From assembly GCA_902634935.1 (NCBI GenBank), contig CACPMF010000004.1, forward strand, positions 1-64,000: a stretch of 64,000 bases of DNA, in the 5' to 3' direction. Within the stretch, counting starts at the first letter, position 1, and every line of letters starts with the position of its first letter. The DNA comes from an uncultured Pelagibacteraceae bacterium (lineage in GTDB: Bacteria; Pseudomonadota; Alphaproteobacteria; Pelagibacterales; Pelagibacteraceae). Positions 27,864 through 36,580 of the stretch are shown here, piece after piece. The notes under the pieces were generated by a model that was not told the origin of the DNA, did no database searches, and saw only the letters and a program-made list of their open reading frames with translations. The translations under genes and the position numbers were made by a program.

Positions 27864-28309
27864 TAGAATTTTTTATCTAAATATTTCTGATGATATTCTT
27901 CTGCTGTACAGTAATTTTTTAAGAGTGATAGTTGTGTCACCACCTTTCCATTTAACTTTTTGTTTTCAGCTTCAATCATTTTTTCAGCAGACAATTTTTG
28001 TTTTTCATTTAAATAAAAAATTTCACTCCTATATTGTGTGCCAAAATCATAACCTTGAGAGTTAAGCGTAGTAGGATCATGAAATTCAAAAAAATATTTT
28101 AATATATCCGCGTAAGTGATAGTTTTTTCATCATATTCAAGTTTAACAACTTCAGCATGGTTAGTTGTTCCAGTACAAACATCCTTATAAGTTGTGTTTT
28201 CAGTATTACCTCCACAATAACCAACCTCTGTTCTAATTATTCCATCTATCTTACTAAATTTTTGTTCAGGACCCCAAAAACATCCAAGTGCTAAAATTGC
28301 TATTTCCAT
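27863..28309 (-). CDS. msrA: Peptide methionine sulfoxide reductase A
   Basis: A 148-residue MsrA that reduces methionine-S-sulfoxide in proteins. The catalytic Cys10 is in LGCFWGPEQ, followed by TEVGYCGG, HAEVVKLEYD and the FFEFHDPTTLNSQGYDFGTQYRS substrate region (shown as its two halves FFEFHDPTTLNSQ and GYDFGTQYRS). A C-terminal cysteine in YCTAEEYHQKYL can act in recycling. It is 34 bp from the divergent EamA gene and leads into the sulfurtransferase gene. Confidence 0.95.
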   Translation of the reverse strand: MEIAILALGCFWGPEQKFSKIDGIIRTEVGYCGGNTENTTYKDVCTGTTNHAEVVKLEYDEKTITYADILKYFFEFHDPTTLNSQGYDFGTQYRSEIFYLNEKQKLSAEKMIEAENKKLNGKVVTQLSLLKNYCTAEEYHQKYLDKKF

Positions 28310-28343
28310 TGATAATTAATGTATTTGATTTAAAGATAATAAC

Positions 28344-29225
28344 ATGCTCTCTAAAAATCAATTGGGATTTTTGTACATGTTTCTATCTGTATGTGCATTT
28401 TCAGTAATGGATTTGATTGTAAAATGGTCTCAACATTACCCTTTGGGTGAAGTTTTATTTTTTAGGGGATTTTTTGGCGTTATTTTTTATTTATTTATTA
28501 TACCATCAGATAGAAGAAAAAATTTTTATTACACTAAGAGGGCAGGATTACATTTTTTAAGATGTGCTTTTGGATTAATTGCTTTAGTTGCAATATTTAT
28601 AGCTTTAAGAAATTTGCCATTAGCGACAGTAGTAAGTATTTCATTTGCTGCACCTATATTCACAACTATATTTTCAATTTTTTTATTGAGAGAAAAAGTT
28701 GGCATATTTAGATGGTTAGCAGTCATAATAGGTTTTGTTGGAATAATTATTATTACAGAGCCTGGTTTGAGTTCAGTGAACATTTATTACATATACCCAA
28801 TAATCTTTTGTTTGGGATTATCGTATGTAGCAATTGCTATTAGACAGTTGTCAAAAACAGAGCCAGTTTGGTTAATTTCTCTCTATTTTTCAGTAGCAAT
28901 CACTTTATTAAGCTTATTTACAATACCTTATGGGTGGATTATGCCAAGTCTATATGACCTTGTATTTCTATCTTTTATAGGTTTTTTTGGAGGCGTTGCA
29001 AATTTATGGTTAAGTCAGTCATATAAATATTCTGAGGTATCATTAGTTACTCCTCTTAAGTATTTAGCTTTAGTTTTTGCTATATTTTTTGGATATCTAA
29101 TTTGGGGAGAGATACCAACAATAAAAACTTTGATGGGGGCAGGTTTGGTAATAATTTCATCATTAATTATTTTTAGAAGAGAGATATATCTCAAAAAACA
29201 GTTAACAGTTGTAAGACATGAGTAA
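28344..29225 (+). CDS. EamA/DMT-family transporter
   Basis: A 293-residue membrane protein with ten predicted helices in two EamA repeats, of the drug/metabolite transporter superfamily. The first repeat shows FRGFFGVIFYL and ISFAAPIFTTIFSIFLLREKVGIFRW, the second SEVSLVTPLKYLALVFAIFFGYLIWGE (quoted in part: TPLKYLALVFAI). Members export or import amino acids, nucleotides or other small metabolites; the substrate is unknown. Its stop overlaps the alkA-like gene by 8 bp. Confidence 0.85.
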   Translation: MLSKNQLGFLYMFLSVCAFSVMDLIVKWSQHYPLGEVLFFRGFFGVIFYLFIIPSDRRKNFYYTKRAGLHFLRCAFGLIALVAIFIALRNLPLATVVSISFAAPIFTTIFSIFLLREKVGIFRWLAVIIGFVGIIIITEPGLSSVNIYYIYPIIFCLGLSYVAIAIRQLSKTEPVWLISLYFSVAITLLSLFTIPYGWIMPSLYDLVFLSFIGFFGGVANLWLSQSYKYSEVSLVTPLKYLALVFAIFFGYLIWGEIPTIKTLMGAGLVIISSLIIFRREIYLKKQLTVVRHE

Positions 29226-29844
29226 ACCGCCATCATATTGGAATAAAGCGAGGAGATATTTATCATCAAAGGATAGAGTAATGAAAACTTTAATTGAAAA
29301 ATATTCTGATGCCTCACTTACAACTAGAAAAAATATATTTCTTTCACTTTGTAAAAGTATTATTGGTCAGCAGATTAGTGTAGCGGCTGCTAATTCCGTA
29401 TTTTTAAAGTTTAAAAAAAAATGTAAGAATAAAATTTCTCCTAAAACAATTAAAAAATTAACCTTCACACAATTAAAAAGCTGTGGATTAAGCAGGCAAA
29501 AAGTAAAAGGAATTAAATCGTTAGCTGAAAAAATGCTTAATAAAGAATTTAAACCTAATTTAATAAAAAATATGTCTGACGAGCAAGCCATTGAATATTT
29601 ATCAGAATTGAGACAGATAGGCAGATGGTCTGCTGAGATGATACTTTTATTTACTTATAACAGGTCAAATATTTGGCCCGTCCAAGATATTGGTTTATTG
29701 AGAGCTATATCAAATAATTATAAAAAAAAATATTTGCCACCAAATAATTTTGTAGAAAAATTAAAAATCAGATTTTCCCCATATTGTTCAGTAGCAACAT
29801 GGTATTTATGGAGATCTATAGATGATGAACCTATTCAGTACTAA
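29218..29844 (+). CDS. DNA-3-methyladenine glycosylase (AlkA-like, HhH-GPD)
   Basis: A 208-residue base-excision repair glycosylase of the HhH-GPD superfamily. SIIGQQISVAAA (about 47-58) and the helix-hairpin-helix LRQIGRWSAEMILLF lead to the catalytic Asp157 in WPVQDIGLLRA. It lacks the N-terminal domain of E. coli AlkA, as many short bacterial homologues do. It should remove alkylated purines. It overlaps the EamA gene by 8 bp and is convergent with the DUF1330 gene, with coding ends overlapping by 14 bp. Confidence 0.9.
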   Translation: MSKPPSYWNKARRYLSSKDRVMKTLIEKYSDASLTTRKNIFLSLCKSIIGQQISVAAANSVFLKFKKKCKNKISPKTIKKLTFTQLKSCGLSRQKVKGIKSLAEKMLNKEFKPNLIKNMSDEQAIEYLSELRQIGRWSAEMILLFTYNRSNIWPVQDIGLLRAISNNYKKKYLPPNNFVEKLKIRFSPYCSVATWYLWRSIDDEPIQY

Positions 29845-30127
29845 ATCCTTCTACAACTTGCATATGTCGAACAGTTGTATCTTTAGCTAACGCCCAACCT
29901 TTTTGATATTCTTTTGAGTCATGACATTCAATTGCCTTTTGATAATTCGGGAATTCCCAAACAACTGTTCTTAAAAAATTATCTCCCTCAAAAGATTGAC
30001 TTTTGCCTCCTCTTACTAGAGGCACACCTCCATAACTTTTAATAATTGGTGTTGCTGCTTCAGCATATTTTTTTAAGTTTTCTTGGTTTTCAATTTTTGT
30101 ATATAAACTTATCCAATATCCTTTCAT
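29831..30127 (-). CDS. DUF1330 family protein
   Basis: A 98-residue small ferredoxin-fold-like protein of DUF1330. GGVPLVRGGKSQSFEGD and VVWEFPNYQKAIECHDSKEYQ match the family pattern (the RTVVWEFPNY strand and the YQ-x-A-x-x-x-x-x-S-x-E-Y block). The biochemical role of the family is unsettled. A clear AGGAG lies 7 bases before the ATG. Its start is 30 bp from that of the divergent phosphoribosyltransferase gene. Confidence 0.8.
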   Translation of the reverse strand: MKGYWISLYTKIENQENLKKYAEAATPIIKSYGGVPLVRGGKSQSFEGDNFLRTVVWEFPNYQKAIECHDSKEYQKGWALAKDTTVRHMQVVEGFSTE

Positions 30128-30157
30128 TATATTTCTCCTTTTTAAATTTTAAAATTT

Positions 30158-30706
30158 ATGATACCAGATTTTATGTCAGAAAAATTAATAATCAGTTTTG
30201 AAGAATACCTTGACACAGTAGAAAAACTTGCATTAGAAATAAATAATAATTTTAAACCAACTGTATTAGTTGGAATTATGAGAGGCGCTGCACCTATAAT
30301 TGATATTTTATCGAGGATTTTAAAGTTACCTACAGCTTATATAGTAATCCAAAGTTACTCTGGCGAAGGCACGGAAGATAAGCAAGGAGAATTAGTTTTT
30401 GCTAGAGATATAAGCTCTATAGCTAAAGAAGAAGACTTTAAAAAAGTTTTATTGGTTGATGACCTGTCTGATACGGGTCTTACATTAAATAAAAGTATAG
30501 AATGGTTGAAAAATTACCAACCAATTAAAAATCAAATTCAAGAGATTAAAACTGCGTGTTTATGGAAGAAAAAATCATCTAAATTTACACCAGATTTTTG
30601 TCCAATTATGCTCGATAACGATCCATGGATAGTGCAACCTACAGAGCATTACGAGGAAATGTCCATTGATGAAGTAATTGAAAAACAAAGTAGGGCTAGA
30701 GATTAA
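30158..30706 (+). CDS. Purine-type phosphoribosyltransferase
   Basis: A 182-residue type I phosphoribosyltransferase. The PRPP-binding loop KVLLVDDLSDTGLTL is at residues 96-110, and VGIMRGAAPIIDIL near 38-51 is the pyrophosphate loop. The family resembles xanthine/hypoxanthine-guanine enzymes that salvage bases to nucleotides. It faces a purine permease gene across a shared terminator, which supports a purine substrate. An alternative ATG five codons in (30173) is possible. The precise base is not predictable. Confidence 0.78.
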   Translation: MIPDFMSEKLIISFEEYLDTVEKLALEINNNFKPTVLVGIMRGAAPIIDILSRILKLPTAYIVIQSYSGEGTEDKQGELVFARDISSIAKEEDFKKVLLVDDLSDTGLTLNKSIEWLKNYQPIKNQIQEIKTACLWKKKSSKFTPDFCPIMLDNDPWIVQPTEHYEEMSIDEVIEKQSRARD

Positions 30707-30715
30707 CTCTAGCCC
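30693..30715. terminator. Bidirectional terminator between the phosphoribosyltransferase and permease genes
   Basis: GGGCTAGAG (30693-30701) pairs perfectly with CTCTAGCCC (30707-30715) around the loop ATTAA, giving a 9-bp stem whose loop contains the TAA of the phosphoribosyltransferase. A T-rich stretch (TTTGTTTTT on the minus strand) serves the permease side; the plus side has a weaker ATTTAG tract. It is one of only three clear intrinsic terminators here. Confidence 0.8.
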
Positions 30716-30729
30716 ATTTAGATAATTAT

Positions 30730-32040
30730 TTAAGCTACTACGAAACTAATTAAACTTAAAACTGCAATAACCCATATTGCAGGAGAAGTATCAGAAGCTT
30801 TTCCTGTAAATAATCTTATCAATGCATAAGATACAAATGCTAGGGCAATACCATTGCTGATACTATAAGTTAATGGCATTGTTATCATTGCAAGTATTGC
30901 TGGGGCAGATTCACCAATATCATTCCACTCAATATCTGTAATGTTTCTTACAAAAAGAACTGAAACAAACAATAGAGCCGCACCATCAATTTGTTTTGGT
31001 AAACTAGTTGCCAATGGTGCAAAAAATATGCAAGAAAGAAAAAGAAGCCCTATAACTAAGGAAGTCATTCCTGTTTTCCCACCTGCCTTTACACCAGCAC
31101 CAGACTCAACATAACTAGTTACAGTAGTGGTTCCCATCATTGCACCTGCAACAGTACTTACGCTATCTGATAGCATTGCTTTATTTATATCTTGAACTTT
31201 ACCTTTTTTATCAACTTTGCCAGCAACATTAGCAACCGAAGTTAATGTTCCTGCAGTATCGAAAAAATCGATAAAAAGTAACGTAAAGATTACCGTCGAC
31301 ATTCCTGCTGTCATAGCCGCGGATAAGTCAAATTCAAAAAGGTATGTCATAGGAGGTGGAGCACTTGCTATACCATTAAATTTTGCAAGACCAGTTGCCC
31401 ATGAAATTATACTGAACGCTAAAATACCAATAATAATATTTCCTTTAACATTCATTTTTTCAAGCACCACAATTACAATAAAAGTTGCACAACCTAATAA
31501 AACTAATGGATTACTTAAGTCTCCAAGTTTTACTAAAGTTACAGGATCGTCAACAACAACTTCCATAATTTGTAATCCAATGATCGCTAAAAATAATCCT
31601 ATACCTGCTCCAATACCTAACTTTAAGCTTCTTGGGATTGAGTTAATTAACCAAGCTCGAATCGGTGTGAGAGATATAATTAAAAACAGTACACCTGCAA
31701 CAAGTACAGCACCTAAGGCCTCCTGAGGTGTGTATCCCATACCTGCACAAACTCCAAATGCAACAAAAGCATTAATTCCCATTCCTGGAGCTAATCCGAT
31801 AGGCCATGTTTTTCCATAAAATGCCATTATAAAACATGCAAGCGCAGTTGCTAAAATTGTTGCCGTGTAAACTGCCCCAAAATCAAAAAATCCTTTTTCA
31901 GGTCCAGCAAATTCACCTGAAAGTATAAATGGATTTAAAAACATAATGTAAGCCATAGTTAAAAATGTTGTTACACCAGCTATGACTTCAGTACGAAAGT
32001 CTGTTTTATGTTTTTTATAATCAAAATAATTATCTAACAT
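30730..32040 (-). CDS. NCS2/AzgA-type purine permease
   Basis: A 436-residue membrane protein of the AzgA/GhxP/PbuG branch of nucleobase transporters. It shows TTFLTMAYIMFLNP near residue 25, the signature GLAPGMGINAFVAFGV near residue 80, the FDTAGTLTSVAN block near residue 263 and GTTTVTSYVESGAGV. These proteins carry adenine, guanine or hypoxanthine by proton symport. A strong AGGAGG lies 5 bases before the ATG. Upstream, TTGAAA and TAAAAT with an 18-bp spacer could be its promoter. I see no purine-riboswitch core in the leader. Confidence 0.9.
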   Translation of the reverse strand: MLDNYFDYKKHKTDFRTEVIAGVTTFLTMAYIMFLNPFILSGEFAGPEKGFFDFGAVYTATILATALACFIMAFYGKTWPIGLAPGMGINAFVAFGVCAGMGYTPQEALGAVLVAGVLFLIISLTPIRAWLINSIPRSLKLGIGAGIGLFLAIIGLQIMEVVVDDPVTLVKLGDLSNPLVLLGCATFIVIVVLEKMNVKGNIIIGILAFSIISWATGLAKFNGIASAPPPMTYLFEFDLSAAMTAGMSTVIFTLLFIDFFDTAGTLTSVANVAGKVDKKGKVQDINKAMLSDSVSTVAGAMMGTTTVTSYVESGAGVKAGGKTGMTSLVIGLLFLSCIFFAPLATSLPKQIDGAALLFVSVLFVRNITDIEWNDIGESAPAILAMITMPLTYSISNGIALAFVSYALIRLFTGKASDTSPAIWVIAVLSLISFVVA

Positions 32041-32175
32041 TCGTTCCTCCTAAAGGAATATCTTTATTAGATTCTTAATTGAAATTCGCGATTTTAGATT
32101 GAATTATTAACATTTTTCAACTCTGGGGTTTAAATTTGCCTTATTTTGGTGGTTATAATTTATAATAACGTGAAC

Positions 32176-32478
32176 ATGAAAATAAAATTTATTTTAATCT
32201 CTATGTTCTCTTTAGTTCTCCTATCTGGTTGTCAAACAATCAAAAATAAATCTGATGAAGTTGCAGAAAAAGAGAATGAGAAATTTGGACAATTCGTAGG
32301 CAAACAAGTTAGTGAATTAAAAATGGAACTTGGAGCACCTACAGAGGATTTTGTTAATGAACTTGGGAATGAAACTTTGGTTTATAAAACTAAAAAATAT
32401 GGTTTACCTTGTGACAGAAAATTCGAGATTAATTCTTCAGGTACAATTATAGGATTTAATTCAAGCGGTTGTTTTTAA
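32176..32478 (+). CDS. Small lipoprotein, BamE/SmpA-like
   Basis: A 100-residue lipoprotein with signal peptide and lipobox LLSGC (Cys at 19). The mature part has GKQVSELKMELGAPTEDFV followed by LVYKTKKYGLPCDRKFEI and a C-terminal GFNSSGCF, a layout like BamE/SmpA-fold lipoproteins in the outer membrane. Two further cysteines could pair. I start at the internal ATG that precedes the signal sequence, since the ten residues before it are not signal-like. Function is unproven. Confidence 0.7.
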   Translation: MKIKFILISMFSLVLLSGCQTIKNKSDEVAEKENEKFGQFVGKQVSELKMELGAPTEDFVNELGNETLVYKTKKYGLPCDRKFEINSSGTIIGFNSSGCF

Positions 32479-32481
32479 ACC

Positions 32482-32500
32482 TGTGGGGCTTAACCCCACA
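32482..32500. terminator. Bidirectional terminator between the lipoprotein gene and hsp20
   Basis: TGTGGGG (32482-32488) pairs with CCCCACA (32494-32500) around CTTAA. It stands in the 34-bp gap between two convergent genes. The minus side is followed by TTTAAAAACA, the plus side by a mixed T-rich run. The stem is unusually GC-rich for this genome. Confidence 0.75.
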
Positions 32501-32512
32501 AGCAAGGTTTAC

Positions 32513-32959
32513 TTATTTGATTTCAATAAGTTTTCTTTTTTTATGCTCTGGTATTATTCTTTCACAAGCAATAGTTAAAAGACCATCTTTTAGTTGAGCG
32601 CCATTTACTTTTACATCATCAGCAATTGTAAATGATCTTGCAAAATGTCTTTGAGATATTCCTTTGTGAATTATTTCACCATCATCGTTTTTATTTTCTG
32701 ACTTATCAACTTGTTTTGTTCTAACAGTTAATAAATTATCTTCAAATTCAACTTCAACATCATTTTTACTGAAGCCAGCAAGTGCAACCTCTATAGAGTA
32801 TTTGTCTTGTCCAGTTCTTCTGATGTTGTATGGCGGATAGTTTGATTGCATGGTCAAACCTCCATTTCCAAGCATATTTTCGAATTGGTCAAACATATCG
32901 TCGAAACCAATAGAAAACGGTCTTAATGAATTGAAGATAGATAGATCCTTACTTGTCAT
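32513..32959 (-). CDS. Small heat-shock protein Hsp20/IbpA
   Basis: A 148-residue small heat-shock protein, an ATP-independent holdase for unfolding proteins. The alpha-crystallin domain runs from NIRRTGQDKYSIEVALAGF to LKDGLLTIACER, with the C-terminal basic extension containing IIPEHKKRK. The N-terminal PFSIGFDDMFDQFENML matches the IbpA class. I start at the ATG preceded 5 bases upstream by AGGAGG; the longer frame has no proper start. A heat-shock-type promoter lies about 60-90 bp upstream. Confidence 0.93.
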   Translation of the reverse strand: MTSKDLSIFNSLRPFSIGFDDMFDQFENMLGNGGLTMQSNYPPYNIRRTGQDKYSIEVALAGFSKNDVEVEFEDNLLTVRTKQVDKSENKNDDGEIIHKGISQRHFARSFTIADDVKVNGAQLKDGLLTIACERIIPEHKKRKLIEIK

Positions 32960-33020
32960 AATTTCCTCCTTTGTTAAGCAAGTATATTTTTGCAAGCCCC
33001 ATTAGGCGACTTACAAATTA

Positions 33021-33049
33021 TATATAGGAATGAAGTTTATTTTTTCAAG
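33021..33049 (-). promoter_or_regulatory. RpoH-type heat-shock promoter for hsp20
   Basis: On the minus strand CTTG (33049-33046) and CCTATATA (33028-33021) are separated by 17 bases. As I recall it, the alphaproteobacterial heat-shock consensus is CTTG, 17-18 bases, CYTATNTNNG, so this is a close match. It lies between the oligopeptidase stop and hsp20, and a similar element precedes groES. Confidence 0.65.
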
Positions 33050-33054
33050 ATTGA

Positions 33055-35130
33055 TTAAATTTTATCAGTAATTTTTAATATAAAAGAATAATCTAGTGCA
33101 ATTTCTTCAATAGCTCCATCTCTTCCAGACTTGCCACCGTGCCCAGCATTCATTTCAGTTTTTAATAGCAGTAGATTATTATCTGTTTTGTATTCTCTAA
33201 GCTTGGCAGTAAATTTTGCAGGTTCATCGAACAGAACTCTGTTATCACTTAAACTTGTAGTAATTAATATATCCGGATAATCCATTTTTTTTATATTGTT
33301 ATAAGGTGCATAAGAATAAATATAATCGAAATGTTCCTTGTTTTCCTTAGCATTTCCGAATTCATCAAATTCTCCTACAGTAAGAGGAAGTGAATGATCT
33401 AAATTTGTTGTTAATGAGTCTACAAATGGAACAGCCATAATGATACCTTTAAATAATTCCGGATTTTTATTAACAACTGCCCCCATCAATAAACCACCTG
33501 CAGAACCACCCATTCCAATTATTTTTCCCTTAGATGTATATTTTTTTTCAATAAGAAATTTTGCAACTGCAATATAATCCTCAAAAGTATTTTTTTTATT
33601 AAGAAGTTTTCCCTCCTTCCACCATTTCATTCCTTTTTCCATTCCCCCTCTTATATGTGCAGTGACCCATATTATATCTCGACCAATTAAACTTAATCTC
33701 GTTGAGGAAAAGTTTGGTGTCATTGAACTTCCATACGAACCGTAGCCATACAATAGTAAATTAGCTGAGCCATCGACTGGTGTATTTTTATGCCTAGTTA
33801 TTGTTATTGGAATTAATCTATTGTCATGTGAAGAACACTCAAGTCGTTCCACTATGTAATCATCTGAATTGTGACCAGATGGAATTTCCTGTTCTTTTAA
33901 TAATTTTCTCTCTTTAGACTTAAGATTATACAAATACGTTCTTCCAGGTGTTTTTGGTGACGAATATGACAAGTGAACCTCATCAGTATTCTTATCTTTT
34001 TGAGCTAAAGAAATACCAGGAACAATAACTTTTTCGTCAGAAAAAATAATTTCCTCCTCTTTGTTGGTTTTGGGGTCTCTAAGAATAAGTTTGCTCAATG
34101 CGTTTGAGGTTTCAGATCGTATTATCCAATTTTTTAAAAATACTAAACCACCTATCAAAACTTCGTTTCTTGCTGGTATAAAAACTTCCCAATTTTGATC
34201 TTCCAAACTTCTTGCTCTCTCAATTTTAAAATCTTCAGCATCTTTATTGGTGTGTTTGTAAAAATGCTCATCCCAAGAATTTACGGAATAAATTATTCCT
34301 CTTTCCCTTTTTTGAATAAGTTTTGGTTTTGGTTCCTGTTCGTCCACTGAAAAATAATATTGTTCGGATGTATTATGATCTGAAGAAGTAATAAAAAAAA
34401 ATTTTTCATCTGAACTAATACCTAATCCAACTGTGAATGCTTCACTTTTTTCCTCAAAAATAAGCTCATCATCTAAAACATTGCTACCCAATTTATGTCT
34501 GAATATTTTTCTTGGTCTATGATGTTCATCAAGTTTTGAGTAAAAAATGTACTTATCATCTAAACTAAATGTGATGCTTCCACTTGTTTCCTGTATTTTT
34601 TCGGTGATTAATTTATTTGTTTCTATATCTCGTACATGAATTGTGTAATATTCAGATCCCTTCAAATCTAGAGAGTAAGCAAGATATTTATCATTAAAAC
34701 TAACTTCCAAATCTCCTAAACCAAAATATTCAGTATTTAATTTTTCTTTTTCCTTATCGCCATTCCAAATTTCCTCTACTTCACTGGTATTAATTTTTTT
34801 TCTTAATTTAATTGAATAATTTCCTTTTTCTGTTGTTTTGGTCCAATACTCATAGCGAACATCTTTAAAAGGCAACGATTGATCCTCTAATTTTATTCTT
34901 CCTTTGATTTCATCAAATATTTTTTTTTGACTATCTTTAGTATTTTTCATTTGATATTCAAAATATGCATTTTCTTCCTCTAGATATTTTCTAACTTCAG
35001 GTATAAGCTTTGAGCTATCCTTGAGGACTTCTAAAATATTTTTTTGATGTATCCAGCTATAATTATCTTCCCAAGAGACATCGTGACAAGTTTTTACTTC
35101 TGGTTTTTTTTGTAATTGTGGTATTTTCAT
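33055..35130 (-). CDS. ptrB: Prolyl oligopeptidase family (oligopeptidase B-like)
   Basis: A 691-residue S9 serine peptidase. The N-terminal beta-propeller spans about 70-420, and the alpha/beta-hydrolase domain carries Ser543 in GMGGSAGGLLMG, Asp629 in SLSDNRV and His664 in NAGHGGKSGR. VTAHIRGGMEKGMKWW is the conserved pre-catalytic block. Oligopeptidase B relatives cut short peptides after basic residues; specificity here is by homology. Its start codon is only 15 bp from that of the divergent J-domain gene, so the two promoters must overlap coding DNA. Confidence 0.9.
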   Translation of the reverse strand: MKIPQLQKKPEVKTCHDVSWEDNYSWIHQKNILEVLKDSSKLIPEVRKYLEEENAYFEYQMKNTKDSQKKIFDEIKGRIKLEDQSLPFKDVRYEYWTKTTEKGNYSIKLRKKINTSEVEEIWNGDKEKEKLNTEYFGLGDLEVSFNDKYLAYSLDLKGSEYYTIHVRDIETNKLITEKIQETSGSITFSLDDKYIFYSKLDEHHRPRKIFRHKLGSNVLDDELIFEEKSEAFTVGLGISSDEKFFFITSSDHNTSEQYYFSVDEQEPKPKLIQKRERGIIYSVNSWDEHFYKHTNKDAEDFKIERARSLEDQNWEVFIPARNEVLIGGLVFLKNWIIRSETSNALSKLILRDPKTNKEEEIIFSDEKVIVPGISLAQKDKNTDEVHLSYSSPKTPGRTYLYNLKSKERKLLKEQEIPSGHNSDDYIVERLECSSHDNRLIPITITRHKNTPVDGSANLLLYGYGSYGSSMTPNFSSTRLSLIGRDIIWVTAHIRGGMEKGMKWWKEGKLLNKKNTFEDYIAVAKFLIEKKYTSKGKIIGMGGSAGGLLMGAVVNKNPELFKGIIMAVPFVDSLTTNLDHSLPLTVGEFDEFGNAKENKEHFDYIYSYAPYNNIKKMDYPDILITTSLSDNRVLFDEPAKFTAKLREYKTDNNLLLLKTEMNAGHGGKSGRDGAIEEIALDYSFILKITDKI

Positions 35131-35145
35131 TATGAAATTTATTAC

Positions 35146-35658
35146 ATGAATTATTTTATTTTAATACTTATAATTTTTATTGTTGTATATCTATTCCTAA
35201 ATTGGTTTGCCAAAACATCTTCAAAAAAAATTTCAAAGTATATTAGATTATTTATAATTTTTTTTTCGGTTCTTTTAGCATTTCTTATGTTTTATGCTGG
35301 AAGGTATATTTTCTCATTACCATTTTTGTTGGCAATACTTCCTTTAATTAAAACAAAAGCTGGCATTACTTTGCTTCAATTAATCCGAATCTGGGGACTT
35401 TTACGTGTTTTAAAAAGCTCTGGAAGATTTAACTTTAACAATTTTAATCAAGCCAAAAATACTCAAAATATGAAAATTGATGAGGCATACAAAATTCTTA
35501 ATCTAAATATTAATAAAAAATATTCAAAAGAAGAGGTAATGAAATCTTACAAGAGTATTATGAAAAAAATACATCCAGATGTAAGTCCTGAACTTTCAAG
35601 ATTGGCATCTATTGTAAACGAAGCTAAGGATGTTGTGATAAAAAGTATAGATATTTAA
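35146..35658 (+). CDS. Membrane-anchored J-domain protein
   Basis: A 170-residue protein with two or three N-terminal membrane segments (about 2-20, 34-50 and 55-70) and a C-terminal J domain (about 110-168) with the DnaK-stimulating HPD at 143-145 (KKIHPDVSPE). The topology recalls Tim14/Pam18-like proteins, which recruit Hsp70 to a membrane. I use the ATG 10 codons into the longer frame, because it begins the hydrophobic segment. The partner and job are unknown. Confidence 0.82.
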   Translation: MNYFILILIIFIVVYLFLNWFAKTSSKKISKYIRLFIIFFSVLLAFLMFYAGRYIFSLPFLLAILPLIKTKAGITLLQLIRIWGLLRVLKSSGRFNFNNFNQAKNTQNMKIDEAYKILNLNINKKYSKEEVMKSYKSIMKKIHPDVSPELSRLASIVNEAKDVVIKSIDI

Positions 35659-35695
35659 TCTTTACTAAAAAAATATTATCTATTAATTTATTATA

Positions 35696-36580
35696 ATGAG
35701 TAAGGTAAATGGTATATACGCTGCAACACTATCAGTATTAAATGATGATTTGTCACTAAACGTTAAAAAAACCATTAATCATGCAGAGAATGTAATGGAA
35801 TTAGGGTGTCACGGTGTAGCTTTTTTTGGCAGTACAGGCCAGTCACAACTAATTTCTTTATCTGATAAGATACAAATGATCAATAATCTACCTAGTAGTC
35901 AATATATAGAAAAATTTATTATTGGCACTGGTTTGAATTCGCTAGGTGACACAATTAACTTGATGAGAATTTCGCTGTCGAATAAATTAAATAAATTTTT
36001 AATAATGCCACCAGCTTATTATAAGTATGAGGATGATGATGTTATTGATTTTTACTCAAAGATTATTGAGGCTTTGCCTGAAAGTGAAATTATACTTTAT
36101 AATTTTGAAAAATTATCAGGTTATATTTTTAGTATAGATTGTATTGAAAAATTAGTCTCTAAATTCCCAAAACAAATTATTGGGGTAAAAGATAGTTCAT
36201 ATAATCTCTATAAAAATTTAAAAATTGATAATTTTTCTGTCATGCCTGGTTCGGAAATAAAACTATTGGAAGGACTATCTTCTGGTTGCTCAGGTATTAT
36301 TACTGCAACCGCTAATGTTACAGCTTCACTTGCAAGAAGTGTTTATGATGATTTTTTAAACAACAAAGATCAGACACAAAACAAAAAACTATGCGATGTA
36401 AGAAGAATATTCGACAAATTTAATTTGATTTCTGGATTACATACTTTTTTAAAGAACAAAGATAATAACTTTAAAAACTTATTACCACCTCTTCACTTAC
36501 TCCCTAAAGATCAAGAGAAAGAATTAAAAACATTATTAAAAAATCTAGATTTCGATGTTAAAATAACAAAAGCTGCATAA
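35696..36580 (+). CDS. Dihydrodipicolinate synthase/N-acetylneuraminate lyase family aldolase
   Basis: A 294-residue class I aldolase of the DapA family. The Schiff-base lysine is Lys165 in IIGVKDSS, the catalytic tyrosine Tyr135 in IILYNFEK, and the substrate carboxylate loop is GSTGQS (45-50), a variant of the DapA GTTGE. The Thr-to-Ser change and the Gln make true DapA activity less likely than a keto-acid sugar aldolase. It is followed with a one-base overlap by cfa. The substrate is unassigned. Confidence 0.8.
   Translation: MSKVNGIYAATLSVLNDDLSLNVKKTINHAENVMELGCHGVAFFGSTGQSQLISLSDKIQMINNLPSSQYIEKFIIGTGLNSLGDTINLMRISLSNKLNKFLIMPPAYYKYEDDDVIDFYSKIIEALPESEIILYNFEKLSGYIFSIDCIEKLVSKFPKQIIGVKDSSYNLYKNLKIDNFSVMPGSEIKLLEGLSSGCSGIITATANVTASLARSVYDDFLNNKDQTQNKKLCDVRRIFDKFNLISGLHTFLKNKDNNFKNLLPPLHLLPKDQEKELKTLLKNLDFDVKITKAA

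Noticed and set aside
31217..31726. A 169-residue plus-strand ORF opposite the purine permease
   Set aside because: It is the mirror of a conserved membrane protein; no start signal or family motif.
32041..32175. Possible purine riboswitch before the permease
   Set aside because: No three-way-junction core or conserved loop motif is visible; only a plausible promoter and ribosome-binding site.
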